A stretch of DNA of 64,000 nt from Rubripirellula tenax (GTDB taxonomy: Bacteria; Planctomycetota; Planctomycetia; Pirellulales; Pirellulaceae). The stretch lies in assembly GCF_007860125.1 (NCBI RefSeq), contig NZ_SJPW01000001.1:1-64000 (forward strand), given 5' to 3'. The notes under the pieces are model-generated. The model was given only the letters and a program-made list of their open reading frames with translations. It made no database searches and was not told the origin of the DNA. Of the stretch, positions 50,873 to 59,252 are shown one piece after another (position 1 is the first letter of the stretch; each line of letters begins with the position of its first letter). Both the position numbers and the translations under genes were made by a program.

Positions 50873-51787
50873 TCAGGCAATGCGACGGGTGTACGAGGAC
50901 GCCACGGCCGATCCCTTTAACGAAACCGATCGGTCCGTCAACGGATAGCGAATCTTTGACATCACATTGTGCATCGCCACCGCATCGCGGAAACGCTTGC
51001 TTGGTTTGGGGTCGATGGCTTTGCGAATCATGTCTACAAAGTCCTTGGACAAACCGCGGCGGAGTCGGTTGTAGCCGGGCATTCGATCAAACGGATACTC
51101 GGGAATATCGCCGGCAAACAAACGATAGATGACAAGACCGAGCGAAAACACGTCGCTGCGATAGGTCGGCTTTCCCATCGCTTGCTCGGGCGAAATGTAG
51201 CCCAGCGTGCCTGACCCCGACACGTCGTGGTCGCCGCGTTCGATCCGTGCCAATCCGAAATCCGTCAACTGGATCACTTGGTCGGGAAACAGAATGAAGT
51301 TTTCAGGCTTGATGTCCCGGTGCAGAATATTTTTTTCGTGAGCATAGGCAACCGAGCTGATCATTTGGACGGCGTAGTCCATCGCGGTGGCCCTGGACAA
51401 TCGTCGCGTCAGCCGATCGCCCAACGTCTCGTCACCCAATGGAAAGACGACAACGAAGTGTCCGTTGATGACTCGGGCGTCCTTGAGCGGCAGAATCGAC
51501 GGATGCTCCAATTTGGCCATGATTCGCACTTCACGCTGCAGATCATCAAGCGACTGCTCGTTGCTTGAATAAGCATTGTGCGGAATCTTCAAAGCGACCT
51601 TGCGGTCTTCGACCAAGTCCTGAGCCGCGTAAACCGTCGCGAAGCCGCCTTCACCAAGTCGGCGAACGATTCGGTACTTGTCCAACCGACTACCCACACG
51701 AAGCGAGGCCGCGGCACCGTCATCACTCCGGAAAACCTTCAACGACTCAGCCACGGGCAACCCATTCAATCGCGGTAGAACATTCAC
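50873..51787 (-). CDS. Serine/threonine protein kinase (304 aa)
   Basis: Complete Hanks-type kinase domain: GEGGFATVYAAQDLVEDRKVALKIP (glycine loop and Lys), HRDIKPENFILF (catalytic loop), DFGLARIERG (DFG) and GTLGYISPEQAMG (APE-equivalent SPEQ). It starts with about 35 unrelated residues. There is no transmembrane helix and no sensor domain, unlike most planctomycete kinases of this type, so it is cytosolic. Convergent with the protoporphyrinogen oxidase gene, 10 bases apart. Confidence 0.92.
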   Translation of the reverse strand: MNVLPRLNGLPVAESLKVFRSDDGAAASLRVGSRLDKYRIVRRLGEGGFATVYAAQDLVEDRKVALKIPHNAYSSNEQSLDDLQREVRIMAKLEHPSILPLKDARVINGHFVVVFPLGDETLGDRLTRRLSRATAMDYAVQMISSVAYAHEKNILHRDIKPENFILFPDQVIQLTDFGLARIERGDHDVSGSGTLGYISPEQAMGKPTYRSDVFSLGLVIYRLFAGDIPEYPFDRMPGYNRLRRGLSKDFVDMIRKAIDPKPSKRFRDAVAMHNVMSKIRYPLTDRSVSLKGSAVASSYTRRIA

Positions 51788-51918
51788 GTGGCCCTAAGTG
51801 CCACCCCGCGTTTGATCGTCAACCTAGGTCCGACATCCCCACCTTTTTCGACACCACCGGGTCGATCGATGCAACCGGTTGTCGGCACAACCGGGAACAA
51901 CCCGCATAGCTTGACGCT

Positions 51919-53745
51919 TCAATCGAGGCGTCGAAACATTAACAACCGCATCTCGGCGACTTCCGCGCCCGGCACCTCTATCGCTCGCAAACGTAATGTG
52001 CCGCGACCGGGCTCCAAACGAATCGATCCCAGGCTCATCGGTTTCCAATCCTTGACATAGCTTTCCGGCCGCAAATCACGATCGTTTTCCATTCCTCGCA
52101 GGGGAACGTCATTGGGTTGGTCGATGGTCGCACGGATCGTCTGATCGTTCAGACTCAATTCGATCACAGATCCCTGTGAACCGTTCTTGCATGCGTAATA
52201 CATCGTGACCTCGTGGTCGCCGTCGGCAAGCACATCGACGTCCCAGGTGATCTCACCAGTGGTGTCGACCCAGTTTTGCATGAACGTGCAATTGGGAAAC
52301 TTGTTGCTGTGAACGACTCCGCCATGGCCCGCCGCGTCTCGTGCGGGCAACTGGTTGAACTTCGCATCGGGATGTCCCAGCGTGATCGGGCGAGTTTCCC
52401 GGTGGTTCGACTTCAGCGGTTTCAGTTCGTCAAGGAACTGATTCAGCACGTTCCCCATTCGCTTGGCGATCTCTGGTTGTTCGTTGCGCAAATCGACGTC
52501 TTCGCGAGGATCATGGTCGATATCGAATAGACTGCCATCGGCGTGGACACGATGGCTTTCGCTTCGGAGGCTGTACTTGCCGTTCCAAGCTGCAAACAGC
52601 ATCCGATCCTGGTCGCCGGTGGGCCGGTTCGAAAGCTCAGCCACCATCGAACGACCGTCCAGCGGTTTCGGATACACAGCTCCGATTCCCGAAAGATCCG
52701 CCAGCGTCGGCAATAGATCGATCGCGCCCATGATCGGCGTGACTTTGGTGCCGGCCTGGATCACGCGAGGAAACCTCACCAACATCGGCGACCGTAAACC
52801 CCCTTCATTTGTCGATCCTTTGCGACCGCGAAGCCCGCCGTTGTACCGAGCACCGTTGGGGCCGTTGTCGCAGAAAAAGACCACGATCGTGTTGTCGGCA
52901 AGTCCTGTCGCATCGAGATGCTTCAGCAGTCGGCCGACATTGTGGTCAATGTTTTCGCACATCGCCAAAGCAGCGCGAGTGTGATTGTCATTCTGCCTTT
53001 TCGCATTTTCTTTCGCCGGATCGGAGACCAGCGGTTTGTCTTTGAACTTGTCCCAATACGGATCGGGAACCTGCATCGGCGCGTGCGGCGTGTTGAACGG
53101 CAGATAGACAAAGAACGGGCTCGCCGTGTGATCGCTGATGAAGTCGATCGCATGATCGGTCAAATCGTCGACCAAGAAACCATTACCCGTCACAATCTCG
53201 CCATTGTGTTCCAGCATCGGCGAAAAATAGTCACCCCAATGACCGCTGCAAAATCCGTAGTAGTCGTCAAAGCCACGGGCGTTGGGGTGATAGGGAAACT
53301 GCATCCCGCTGTGCCACTTTCCGTAAGCTGCTGTCGAGTAACCGGCCGTTTTGAAAACATCGCCGATTGTTTGCTCGTCCGCATTGATTCGCTCGCCGCC
53401 CGACGAAGTGCTGTAGACACCGCTGCGACTGTGATAACGGCCCGTCAAGAATTCTGCGCGTGTCGGCGAGCAAACCGAGCAAACGTAGAAGTTCTTCACC
53501 TCGGCCCCGTCACGCGCCAACGAATCGATGTTCGGCGTGGAAAGGTTAGGGTTGCCATTCAAACTCAAGTCGCCCCACCCCTGGTCGTCGGTAAGAATCA
53601 CGACAACGTTGGGACGCGCGTCGGGTGCAACGGCTAACACATCGCTGGACGCATCATTCGTTGCAAAGCAAATGGCACACGCCGCAACGACTACTTGCGA
53701 GAAGATCCAAGTCGGTTTCGAGATAGCGGGAATGATGGTGGACAT
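51919..53745 (-). CDS. Secreted sulfatase (608 aa)
   Basis: Signal peptide (TWIFSQVVVAACAICFA), then NVVVILTDDQGWGDL with metal-binding Asp-Asp, and the maturation motif CSPTR at residues 92-96, where Cys becomes formylglycine. GKWHSG and FFVYLPFNTPHAPM are further sulfatase motifs. The last about 130 residues (HEVTMYYACKNGSQGSVIEL, RLEPGRGTLRLRAIEV) form a beta-rich, probably carbohydrate-binding, accessory domain. Type: arylsulfatase A-like. Likely substrates are sulfated algal polysaccharides. ATG at 53745 begins the signal peptide; the open frame extends 42 codons upstream. Confidence 0.93.
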   Translation of the reverse strand: MSTIIPAISKPTWIFSQVVVAACAICFATNDASSDVLAVAPDARPNVVVILTDDQGWGDLSLNGNPNLSTPNIDSLARDGAEVKNFYVCSVCSPTRAEFLTGRYHSRSGVYSTSSGGERINADEQTIGDVFKTAGYSTAAYGKWHSGMQFPYHPNARGFDDYYGFCSGHWGDYFSPMLEHNGEIVTGNGFLVDDLTDHAIDFISDHTASPFFVYLPFNTPHAPMQVPDPYWDKFKDKPLVSDPAKENAKRQNDNHTRAALAMCENIDHNVGRLLKHLDATGLADNTIVVFFCDNGPNGARYNGGLRGRKGSTNEGGLRSPMLVRFPRVIQAGTKVTPIMGAIDLLPTLADLSGIGAVYPKPLDGRSMVAELSNRPTGDQDRMLFAAWNGKYSLRSESHRVHADGSLFDIDHDPREDVDLRNEQPEIAKRMGNVLNQFLDELKPLKSNHRETRPITLGHPDAKFNQLPARDAAGHGGVVHSNKFPNCTFMQNWVDTTGEITWDVDVLADGDHEVTMYYACKNGSQGSVIELSLNDQTIRATIDQPNDVPLRGMENDRDLRPESYVKDWKPMSLGSIRLEPGRGTLRLRAIEVPGAEVAEMRLLMFRRLD

Positions 53746-54106
53746 GGGCTGGCTCAGAAGGTAGTTCCGCGGATGAATTCCAACGGCCCAGTCTAAGTGA
53801 TCCTGACCGCGCTCGCTGTTCGTGGCCGTCGTTCCTGTTCGCGAGCGTCCATCGCATGGGACAATTCGCATCCGGCAAAGTTTGCCGAACCGGCCCGAAT
53901 TGGATTACTACGAGGCTCGCAATTGCAAGGAAATTCTCGCGAATTGCGGACTCTTTTCGCGTAGGGAAGATAGTCCGTCGCTAGCAGAAAACTATGGAAT
54001 TCTGAGCCCATTCTGTGTGACTTTCGGTCGGTTCAGAGGTACTTTTAAGTGTGAAGCCCACTGTGATGGGTGAATGAAACTTGACGCGATCTGGAAAGGC
54101 TTGACC
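53746..54106. other. Intergenic region between divergent sulfatase and HPF-like genes
   Basis: These 361 bases hold no supported gene. Short direct repeats GAATTGC and GCAATTGC occur near 53920-53945. Promoters for both flanking genes must lie here but none is clear. Confidence 0.45.
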
Positions 54107-54451
54107 ATGATGCTCTCGACTCACTTCGGTAACTTCAAACTCGCTCCCTCTGTGAAACAAGACGTGTCGGAATTGATGCTCGGCGCCGTCGAGCGGTTTC
54201 AAAATCGAATCCGCAAGGTCCAAGTTACTGTTCGTGATGTACACGGCCCCAAAGGTGGAATCGACAAACAATGTCGATGCGTCGTGCATTTAAAACGCAT
54301 GCCGTCCATCGTGATCGAGGACGCCGACGACAATTACGGGAATCTATTCCACCGCGTAGCTGATCGAGTCTCGTACACCCTCAGCCAAAAAGTCGACCGC
54401 GTTCAGAAGGGCAGCCGCTCGCGCAAGCATCATTCGTACGAAGCCGAATGA
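54107..54451 (+). CDS. HPF/RaiA-like ribosome-associated protein (114 aa)
   Basis: Resembles the N-terminal domain of ribosome hibernation factors: QNRIRKVQVTVRDVHGPKGGIDKQCRCVVHL, EDADDNYGNLFHRVADRVSYTL, and a basic tail (KGSRSRKHHS). The fold binds the 30S decoding site and protects inactive ribosomes. It has no C-terminal dimerisation domain, so it is a short form. The ATG at 54107 has GGAAAGG about 8 bases upstream; another ATG at 54074 would add 11 residues. A hairpin follows the gene at 54467-54522. Confidence 0.72.
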   Translation: MMLSTHFGNFKLAPSVKQDVSELMLGAVERFQNRIRKVQVTVRDVHGPKGGIDKQCRCVVHLKRMPSIVIEDADDNYGNLFHRVADRVSYTLSQKVDRVQKGSRSRKHHSYEAE

Positions 54452-54466
54452 TGGACTGAAAATCAG

Positions 54467-54522
54467 CGGGCAGGTTGTGTTGAAACGCGAGACCCTCGAC
54501 GTCTCGCTCTCCGACCTGCCCG
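54467..54522. terminator. Nested hairpin after the HPF-like gene
   Basis: Outer arms CGGGCAGGT (54467-54475) and ACCTGCCCG (54514-54522) enclose inner arms GCGAGAC (54488-54494) and GTCTCGC (54501-54507). It begins 16 bases after the stop codon. No T-tract follows, so it may act as a stem stabilising the transcript or as an intrinsic terminator in the minus direction. Confidence 0.55.
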
Positions 54523-54639
54523 GCGTGAAAGTGACCCCGATTCGATCGCACCTTTATTGCCTGCTTTCTATGACAACAGCGCTGGTTGTCTATCCTGCCC
54601 CCGCAACCGCAGCTGGTCGCCCCAATATCTTGGTCGCCC

Positions 54640-55476
54640 CTATTTGACGGCGACGATGTAACTGATCCAGCTCGGATGGCTGGGCGCGATGTCGCCGCGT
54701 TGCCATTCTTCGAAGTGCTTGCTGTCTTCGTCTTCGTTTTCCCAATAGACATGCGATTTGCTAAAGCCGGCTTCAGCCAGCATTTCGCGGACTTCGGGGA
54801 TCGTCCAAAAACGCCAGTGGTATTCGAACGCTCGCTTCATCTTGCTGCCATCGGCAAACTTGAAGTGGATATAGAACGTTGCGTCGGCGTTGACGGGATT
54901 GAACGACGCCTGTTCCCAATGATACGAAAATCCCTTTTTGCCTTTGCGAATTTTTCGCTTGTCGACGTTCTCTTCGGTATAGCAGTCACCGCCGCCCATC
55001 ATGTCCATCACCATGATGCCCTTGGAATTCAAATTCGAACGGGCAACTTTGAAATAGTCGACGACTTCTTTGCGAGTCTTGAAAAGCCAGAACGAGAAAT
55101 TCTGGGCTGCCAAGACATCGACGGTCGGACGATTTCGCTTACGAACGTCTTGACGCAAAATGCGGACACGTGACTTTTGCTTCTCGGACAGTCGCGACAA
55201 GTTGTGTTCGGTCCCCCAGTCCAAGGTTTCCCGATCCAAGTCGACGCCGGTGGCGGTGCGGCGCGAATGCGACTTTACCCACTCGCAGCACACCGCAAAC
55301 GTGCCACAGAAGTCTTCGCGCAGTGTGTACGGTTTCGACTTATAGGCTTCGCGAAACGCTTTCTCGAAGAAGTCAACTTCGTGTTCGGGAACTTGAACCG
55401 ACCGTTGATAACAATCGAACTTGTCGGCGGTTTGGGCGAGCGTGCGTTTGCCCTTTGATTTTTTGTCGTTTGCCAT
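54640..55476 (-). CDS. Class I SAM-dependent methyltransferase (278 aa)
   Basis: The Rossmann core is visible: YTLREDFCGTFAVCCEWVK replaces the usual GxGxG, TATGVDLDRETLDWG supplies the acidic residue binding ribose, and ILRQDVRKR the next strand. VMDMMGGGDCYTEENVD and HFKFADGSKMKRAFEYHWRFWTIPEVREMLAEAGF follow, as in methyltransferases with a C-terminal lid. Target unknown. ATG at 55476 (MANDKKSKGK) is preferred; the longer frame to 55533 would overlap the polX end. It is immediately downstream of polX on the same strand. Confidence 0.82.
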   Translation of the reverse strand: MANDKKSKGKRTLAQTADKFDCYQRSVQVPEHEVDFFEKAFREAYKSKPYTLREDFCGTFAVCCEWVKSHSRRTATGVDLDRETLDWGTEHNLSRLSEKQKSRVRILRQDVRKRNRPTVDVLAAQNFSFWLFKTRKEVVDYFKVARSNLNSKGIMVMDMMGGGDCYTEENVDKRKIRKGKKGFSYHWEQASFNPVNADATFYIHFKFADGSKMKRAFEYHWRFWTIPEVREMLAEAGFSKSHVYWENEDEDSKHFEEWQRGDIAPSHPSWISYIVAVK

Positions 55477-55517
55477 GCTTGGGATCTCAAGTTGTGAATC
55501 AGGTTGTGAGCCCGATT

Positions 55518-57224
55518 CTATCGCATTGGCCACGGTCGCGTATTGGCCACATCGGCCTTTGTTAGCCCCCCACGACGAGCCTGTTTGATCCCGTACTGCA
55601 TGACGTCCAGACCGTCGATCGAGTGGGCGTCGGTGCTGATGACGATCGGGATTTCAGCCCGTTTGGCGGCCGCCAGGTGAAGGTCGTTTAGATCCAATCG
55701 GGCGGGATTGGCATTCAATTCCATAAACTTCCCATGCTTTTTCGCCGCTGCCATCACAGCGTCCATGTCGACGTCATAGGGCGGGCGGCGGTTGATCAGC
55801 CGCCCCGTCGGGTGAGCAATACAAGTGACGTGCGGATTTTCGATTGCACCCAAAATCCGCTCGGTGATCTGATCACGTGGCTGTTTTTGGCCGTAATGGA
55901 CGCTCGCCAGGACCCAATCGGCTTCGGCCAAACATTCATCGGCCAAGTCCATGCCTCCCTTTTCGAGGATGTCGCACTCGATGCCCTTCAAGATCATCAA
56001 GCGACCTTCGTACTCGGGCCGGATTTCGTCGATCTGCTTCCACTGCTCTCGCAATCGTATTTCGTCCAGCCCCATGGCCATCGAGACACGCTTGCTGTGA
56101 TCCGTGATCGCGATGTACTTCAGCCCACGTGCGATTGCCGCGTCCGCCATTTCGCGAATGGTGGCGGTTCCGTCGGTCGCGTTGGTGTGCATGTGAAGAT
56201 CGCCGATCACGTCGCCGACTTCGATCAATACGGGCAGTGTGTTTTTTGCCGCAAGTTCAAACTCACGACGATCTTCACGAAGCTCCGGTGCAATCCATGG
56301 TAACCTGATGGATGCGTAAACGTCTTCCTCGGTGGCGCCGGCGACTTTCGAGTCGTCGTCAATTTTGAAGACACCATACTCGTTGATCTTCAGCCCCTGT
56401 TCTTTGGCAAGCCGACGCGTGTGAATGTTGTGAGCTTGCGATCCGGTAAAGTACTGCAGCGCCGCGCCGAATTGATCCACCTCGACGACGCGCATGTCAA
56501 CCTGGAACGATTTGCCGACGCGGATCGATATCTTGGTGTCGCCTCGTCCGATCGTTTGGGCGTACGCGGCATAGCATTCCAAATGATCCATCGCCGCGGC
56601 GTGGTCATCGGCAACGACAAGCAGATCCAAGTCGCCGACGGTTTCGCGTCCGCGCCGATAGCTGCCCGCCCATTCCATTTTTGAAATGGCTTGGCATGTC
56701 GCCATGTGTTCGCCGATGTGGCGGGCCAGATCGTCGGCCGACGACCAATAAATTCGTTCGGCAGCGGCTTCGGCAATCGAAAGTCCGTCCAAGATGGCGG
56801 CTTGGGTTTTCGCGCCAAACCCCTTCAACTTCGCGATCTGGTCTTCTTGGCAAGCTTTGCGAAGATCTCCCAGCGATTCGAGTCCGAGTTCCTGTTGCAG
56901 CTTGACGGCCTTCTTAGCCCCAAGCCCGGGAATGCGAGCCATTTGAATGGTGACCTCGGGAATCTCGGCACGCAATTGAATCAATTGCGGCAGCGATCCG
57001 GTTTCGACCAGCACGGCCGATTTTTCGGCAAGCGTTTTGCCGATACCGGGGGTCTTCGAGAGATCACGAGACGGATCGGCAAGGATCGCGGCGACAGACT
57101 CGTCGAGTTCGCGAATGGCTTTGGCGCCGTTGGTATAGGCGCGGATGCGAAAAGGATTCTCACCGCGGAATTCCAGTAACTCCGCCATCTCGTCGAATAC
57201 GTCTGCGATCGCCGCGTTGTCCAC
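55518..57224 (-). CDS. polX: DNA polymerase X family protein, PolX with PHP domain (568 aa)
   Basis: DNA repair polymerase with three parts. Helix-hairpin-helix segments (FRIRAYTNGAKAIREL, LSKTPGIGKTLAEKSA, IPGLGAKKAVKL) precede the nucleotidyltransferase site GSYRRGRETVGDLDLLV, which holds the catalytic Asp pair. The C-terminal PHP domain (DLHMHTNATDGTATIREMADAA, YIAITDHSKRVSMAMGL, ISTDAHSIDGLDVMQYGI) gives 3'-5' exonuclease and AP-endonuclease activity, and carries the conserved His residues. Normal length. Base-excision repair and gap filling are the expected roles. Confidence 0.95.
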   Translation of the reverse strand: MDNAAIADVFDEMAELLEFRGENPFRIRAYTNGAKAIRELDESVAAILADPSRDLSKTPGIGKTLAEKSAVLVETGSLPQLIQLRAEIPEVTIQMARIPGLGAKKAVKLQQELGLESLGDLRKACQEDQIAKLKGFGAKTQAAILDGLSIAEAAAERIYWSSADDLARHIGEHMATCQAISKMEWAGSYRRGRETVGDLDLLVVADDHAAAMDHLECYAAYAQTIGRGDTKISIRVGKSFQVDMRVVEVDQFGAALQYFTGSQAHNIHTRRLAKEQGLKINEYGVFKIDDDSKVAGATEEDVYASIRLPWIAPELREDRREFELAAKNTLPVLIEVGDVIGDLHMHTNATDGTATIREMADAAIARGLKYIAITDHSKRVSMAMGLDEIRLREQWKQIDEIRPEYEGRLMILKGIECDILEKGGMDLADECLAEADWVLASVHYGQKQPRDQITERILGAIENPHVTCIAHPTGRLINRRPPYDVDMDAVMAAAKKHGKFMELNANPARLDLNDLHLAAAKRAEIPIVISTDAHSIDGLDVMQYGIKQARRGGLTKADVANTRPWPMR

Positions 57225-57303
57225 GTTGTCGTTTCCTCACCAGTCCGAATGAATATCAAACGGCCAGAGTGTAACACGGCGCAAACGGAACTCGAACGGC
57301 GAA

Positions 57304-59016
57304 CTATGGCTGGACCGTGAACCAGCGTGAATCACGGGGTGGCTCTGGTTTTGGCTGCGGTTTCAGTTGCGGGGCGACCGGCTTCGCCGCCGTTTCGCCG
57401 CGAACCAGTGCGACTTCGCGAACCGGAGTGCCCGACCATGCCGAACGGCTCGATGCGCTGTTGGCGTCGGCGGGCGAGTAGTTGCGGGCGGGCGGCAGCG
57501 GCGGAGCGTCGAAGTTGGCGCGGGAAACGCCCGATGACTGCGTTGGCCGATTCTCGAACGGCGACTGCTCGTGCTCCGGTGCATGAATTGGTTCTGCGGC
57601 CGTGAACGACGGTGCCGACAAGCTGATCGGATCGCTTGGCGCAACCTCGGGTCGCGGATTCGGTCGGATCATCGCCGTCGAATTGTCGGCGTCTTGCAGT
57701 TGCCAATACGACTTGGGTGCCGCTTCACGAGGTTGTGTTGAAACCGGTGGCGACGTTGGCTCGGGTGTGTAGTCGGGTGTTGCCGGTCGATAGAACTGTT
57801 CTGGTGCCAGCGTCGGTTCGGCCGTGCTTTGACGGTATGCGTCCAAACGCGGTTGTTCCAGCGGCACCAAGTCACCGTTGCCCGCTTGCGGCCGCGGCGC
57901 CGAAGGCGAACCCGTCAAAGGTGAAGGACTGGTCGCGCCATATCCACCGGCTCCGTAACTGTAATCGGCTGGGGGTGCGGTCGAGGGAATCGGTACGGTG
58001 AATTGACCGGGTGATGTTCCCACGGCTCCTGCCTGGCTGATTCCGCCTGCGGGATCATAGGTCGGTCCGTAGGGGCTGGCTTGCGAGTAAGTCGGTGCCC
58101 CGTACATGCCGGGTTGGGTTTGGCAATCGGAAGGTGCCTGGCCGTACATCGGCGCGGGCTGTGTGCCCAACAAGCTACTGTACGGTGTTCGCTGGACTTG
58201 AGTGATCGATGACGTGCAAGGTTGCTGGACCGTGACCGTCGTGCCCAACATGGGATCAACCGAGGTGACCGGGCGGTAGTACGTTACCGGAGCCCGGTAG
58301 TATGAGCTGTTGTAGTTGGTACCGAACAGTGATCCAAAGAACCGGGCCAAGCCGCCACCGACGGGTTGCGTTTGCGGTGGGAATAACGGAGTCACTTGCG
58401 TGGTGGGCAACATCGTTGCCGGCGAGCCGCTGGGGGACGTTATCGTCAACGGCGCTCCGGGCGACGTGGCGGATTGGAAGTTCGAAGCGTAGGGGCTGGA
58501 GTAAGAACTGTTGATCGGCATGCCCGACGAATAGGGGCTAGTCGGATACGTGTTGGCGGCGCCAAAGTAGCCAGCCGAGCTGGCCGAACCGCCGCGATAA
58601 TTGCTGGTGATTGGCGCACTGTAGGCGGCTTGAGCGTTGGCGGCGGTCGGCAGCCCCGTGTAGACCGAGGGATTGTTCAGATATGCCGGTCGCTGGACCT
58701 GAAAAACACCGCTGGACTGTGCCGGCGATTGCAAGGGTAGCGCCGTGTAGCCGGACGCGTAATTGGCTGGGTAATTGGCCGCGTAGGGATTCGATCCGAT
58801 CGGCGTTGTCAGAATCTGAGTCGCCCCAACCTGCGGTGCGTAACCGGCCGTGTACGGTGAATAGCCAGCACCATACGGCGCATAACCGGCCGAGTACGGC
58901 GAAGCCGTCCGTCCGAACAACCAATCCGTCAACCAACAAGCGTCAGCCGATGGCGAGGTAGCGGTACCCAAAGTACCGAGGGCGAGCAATGCGATCGAAA
59001 GGCGTCGGGTCGACAT
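57304..59016 (-). CDS. Tyr/Ser/Pro-rich secreted protein (570 aa)
   Basis: A signal peptide (MSTRRLSIALLALGTLGTA) and CWLTDWLFGRTASPYSAGYAP are followed by low-complexity repeats rich in Tyr, Ser, Pro, Ala and Gly (SAGYAPYGAGYSPYTAGYAP, then many SPY units). A central YYRAPVTYYRPVTSVDPMLGTTVTVQQPC segment is seen in other planctomycete exported proteins. The C-terminal third is Pro/Glu-rich. Two or three Cys may be structural. Surface or cell-wall role is possible but unproven. The ATG at 59016 has GGAAATC upstream; the frame is open to 59349. Confidence 0.72.
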   Translation of the reverse strand: MSTRRLSIALLALGTLGTATSPSADACWLTDWLFGRTASPYSAGYAPYGAGYSPYTAGYAPQVGATQILTTPIGSNPYAANYPANYASGYTALPLQSPAQSSGVFQVQRPAYLNNPSVYTGLPTAANAQAAYSAPITSNYRGGSASSAGYFGAANTYPTSPYSSGMPINSSYSSPYASNFQSATSPGAPLTITSPSGSPATMLPTTQVTPLFPPQTQPVGGGLARFFGSLFGTNYNSSYYRAPVTYYRPVTSVDPMLGTTVTVQQPCTSSITQVQRTPYSSLLGTQPAPMYGQAPSDCQTQPGMYGAPTYSQASPYGPTYDPAGGISQAGAVGTSPGQFTVPIPSTAPPADYSYGAGGYGATSPSPLTGSPSAPRPQAGNGDLVPLEQPRLDAYRQSTAEPTLAPEQFYRPATPDYTPEPTSPPVSTQPREAAPKSYWQLQDADNSTAMIRPNPRPEVAPSDPISLSAPSFTAAEPIHAPEHEQSPFENRPTQSSGVSRANFDAPPLPPARNYSPADANSASSRSAWSGTPVREVALVRGETAAKPVAPQLKPQPKPEPPRDSRWFTVQP

Positions 59017-59252
59017 CCACGATTTCCAAACAGGGGGAATCCAACTTTGTCGCCGCGCTGAAAAACGAGACCGCGCTGCGTACGGTGTAAGTGGACGCCG
59101 CAGCATGCTTTGGGTCAACGTTTCGTGAGTCAACTTTCGAGCTTTGGAAATCTTTTCGGACCCACTTTCGACGCATGAAACGATTGTGACGATTGCGACG
59201 TCCGACGAACCAGACACGTTGGAACCTTCGTTCGTTTCACACCGCGTGAAAC

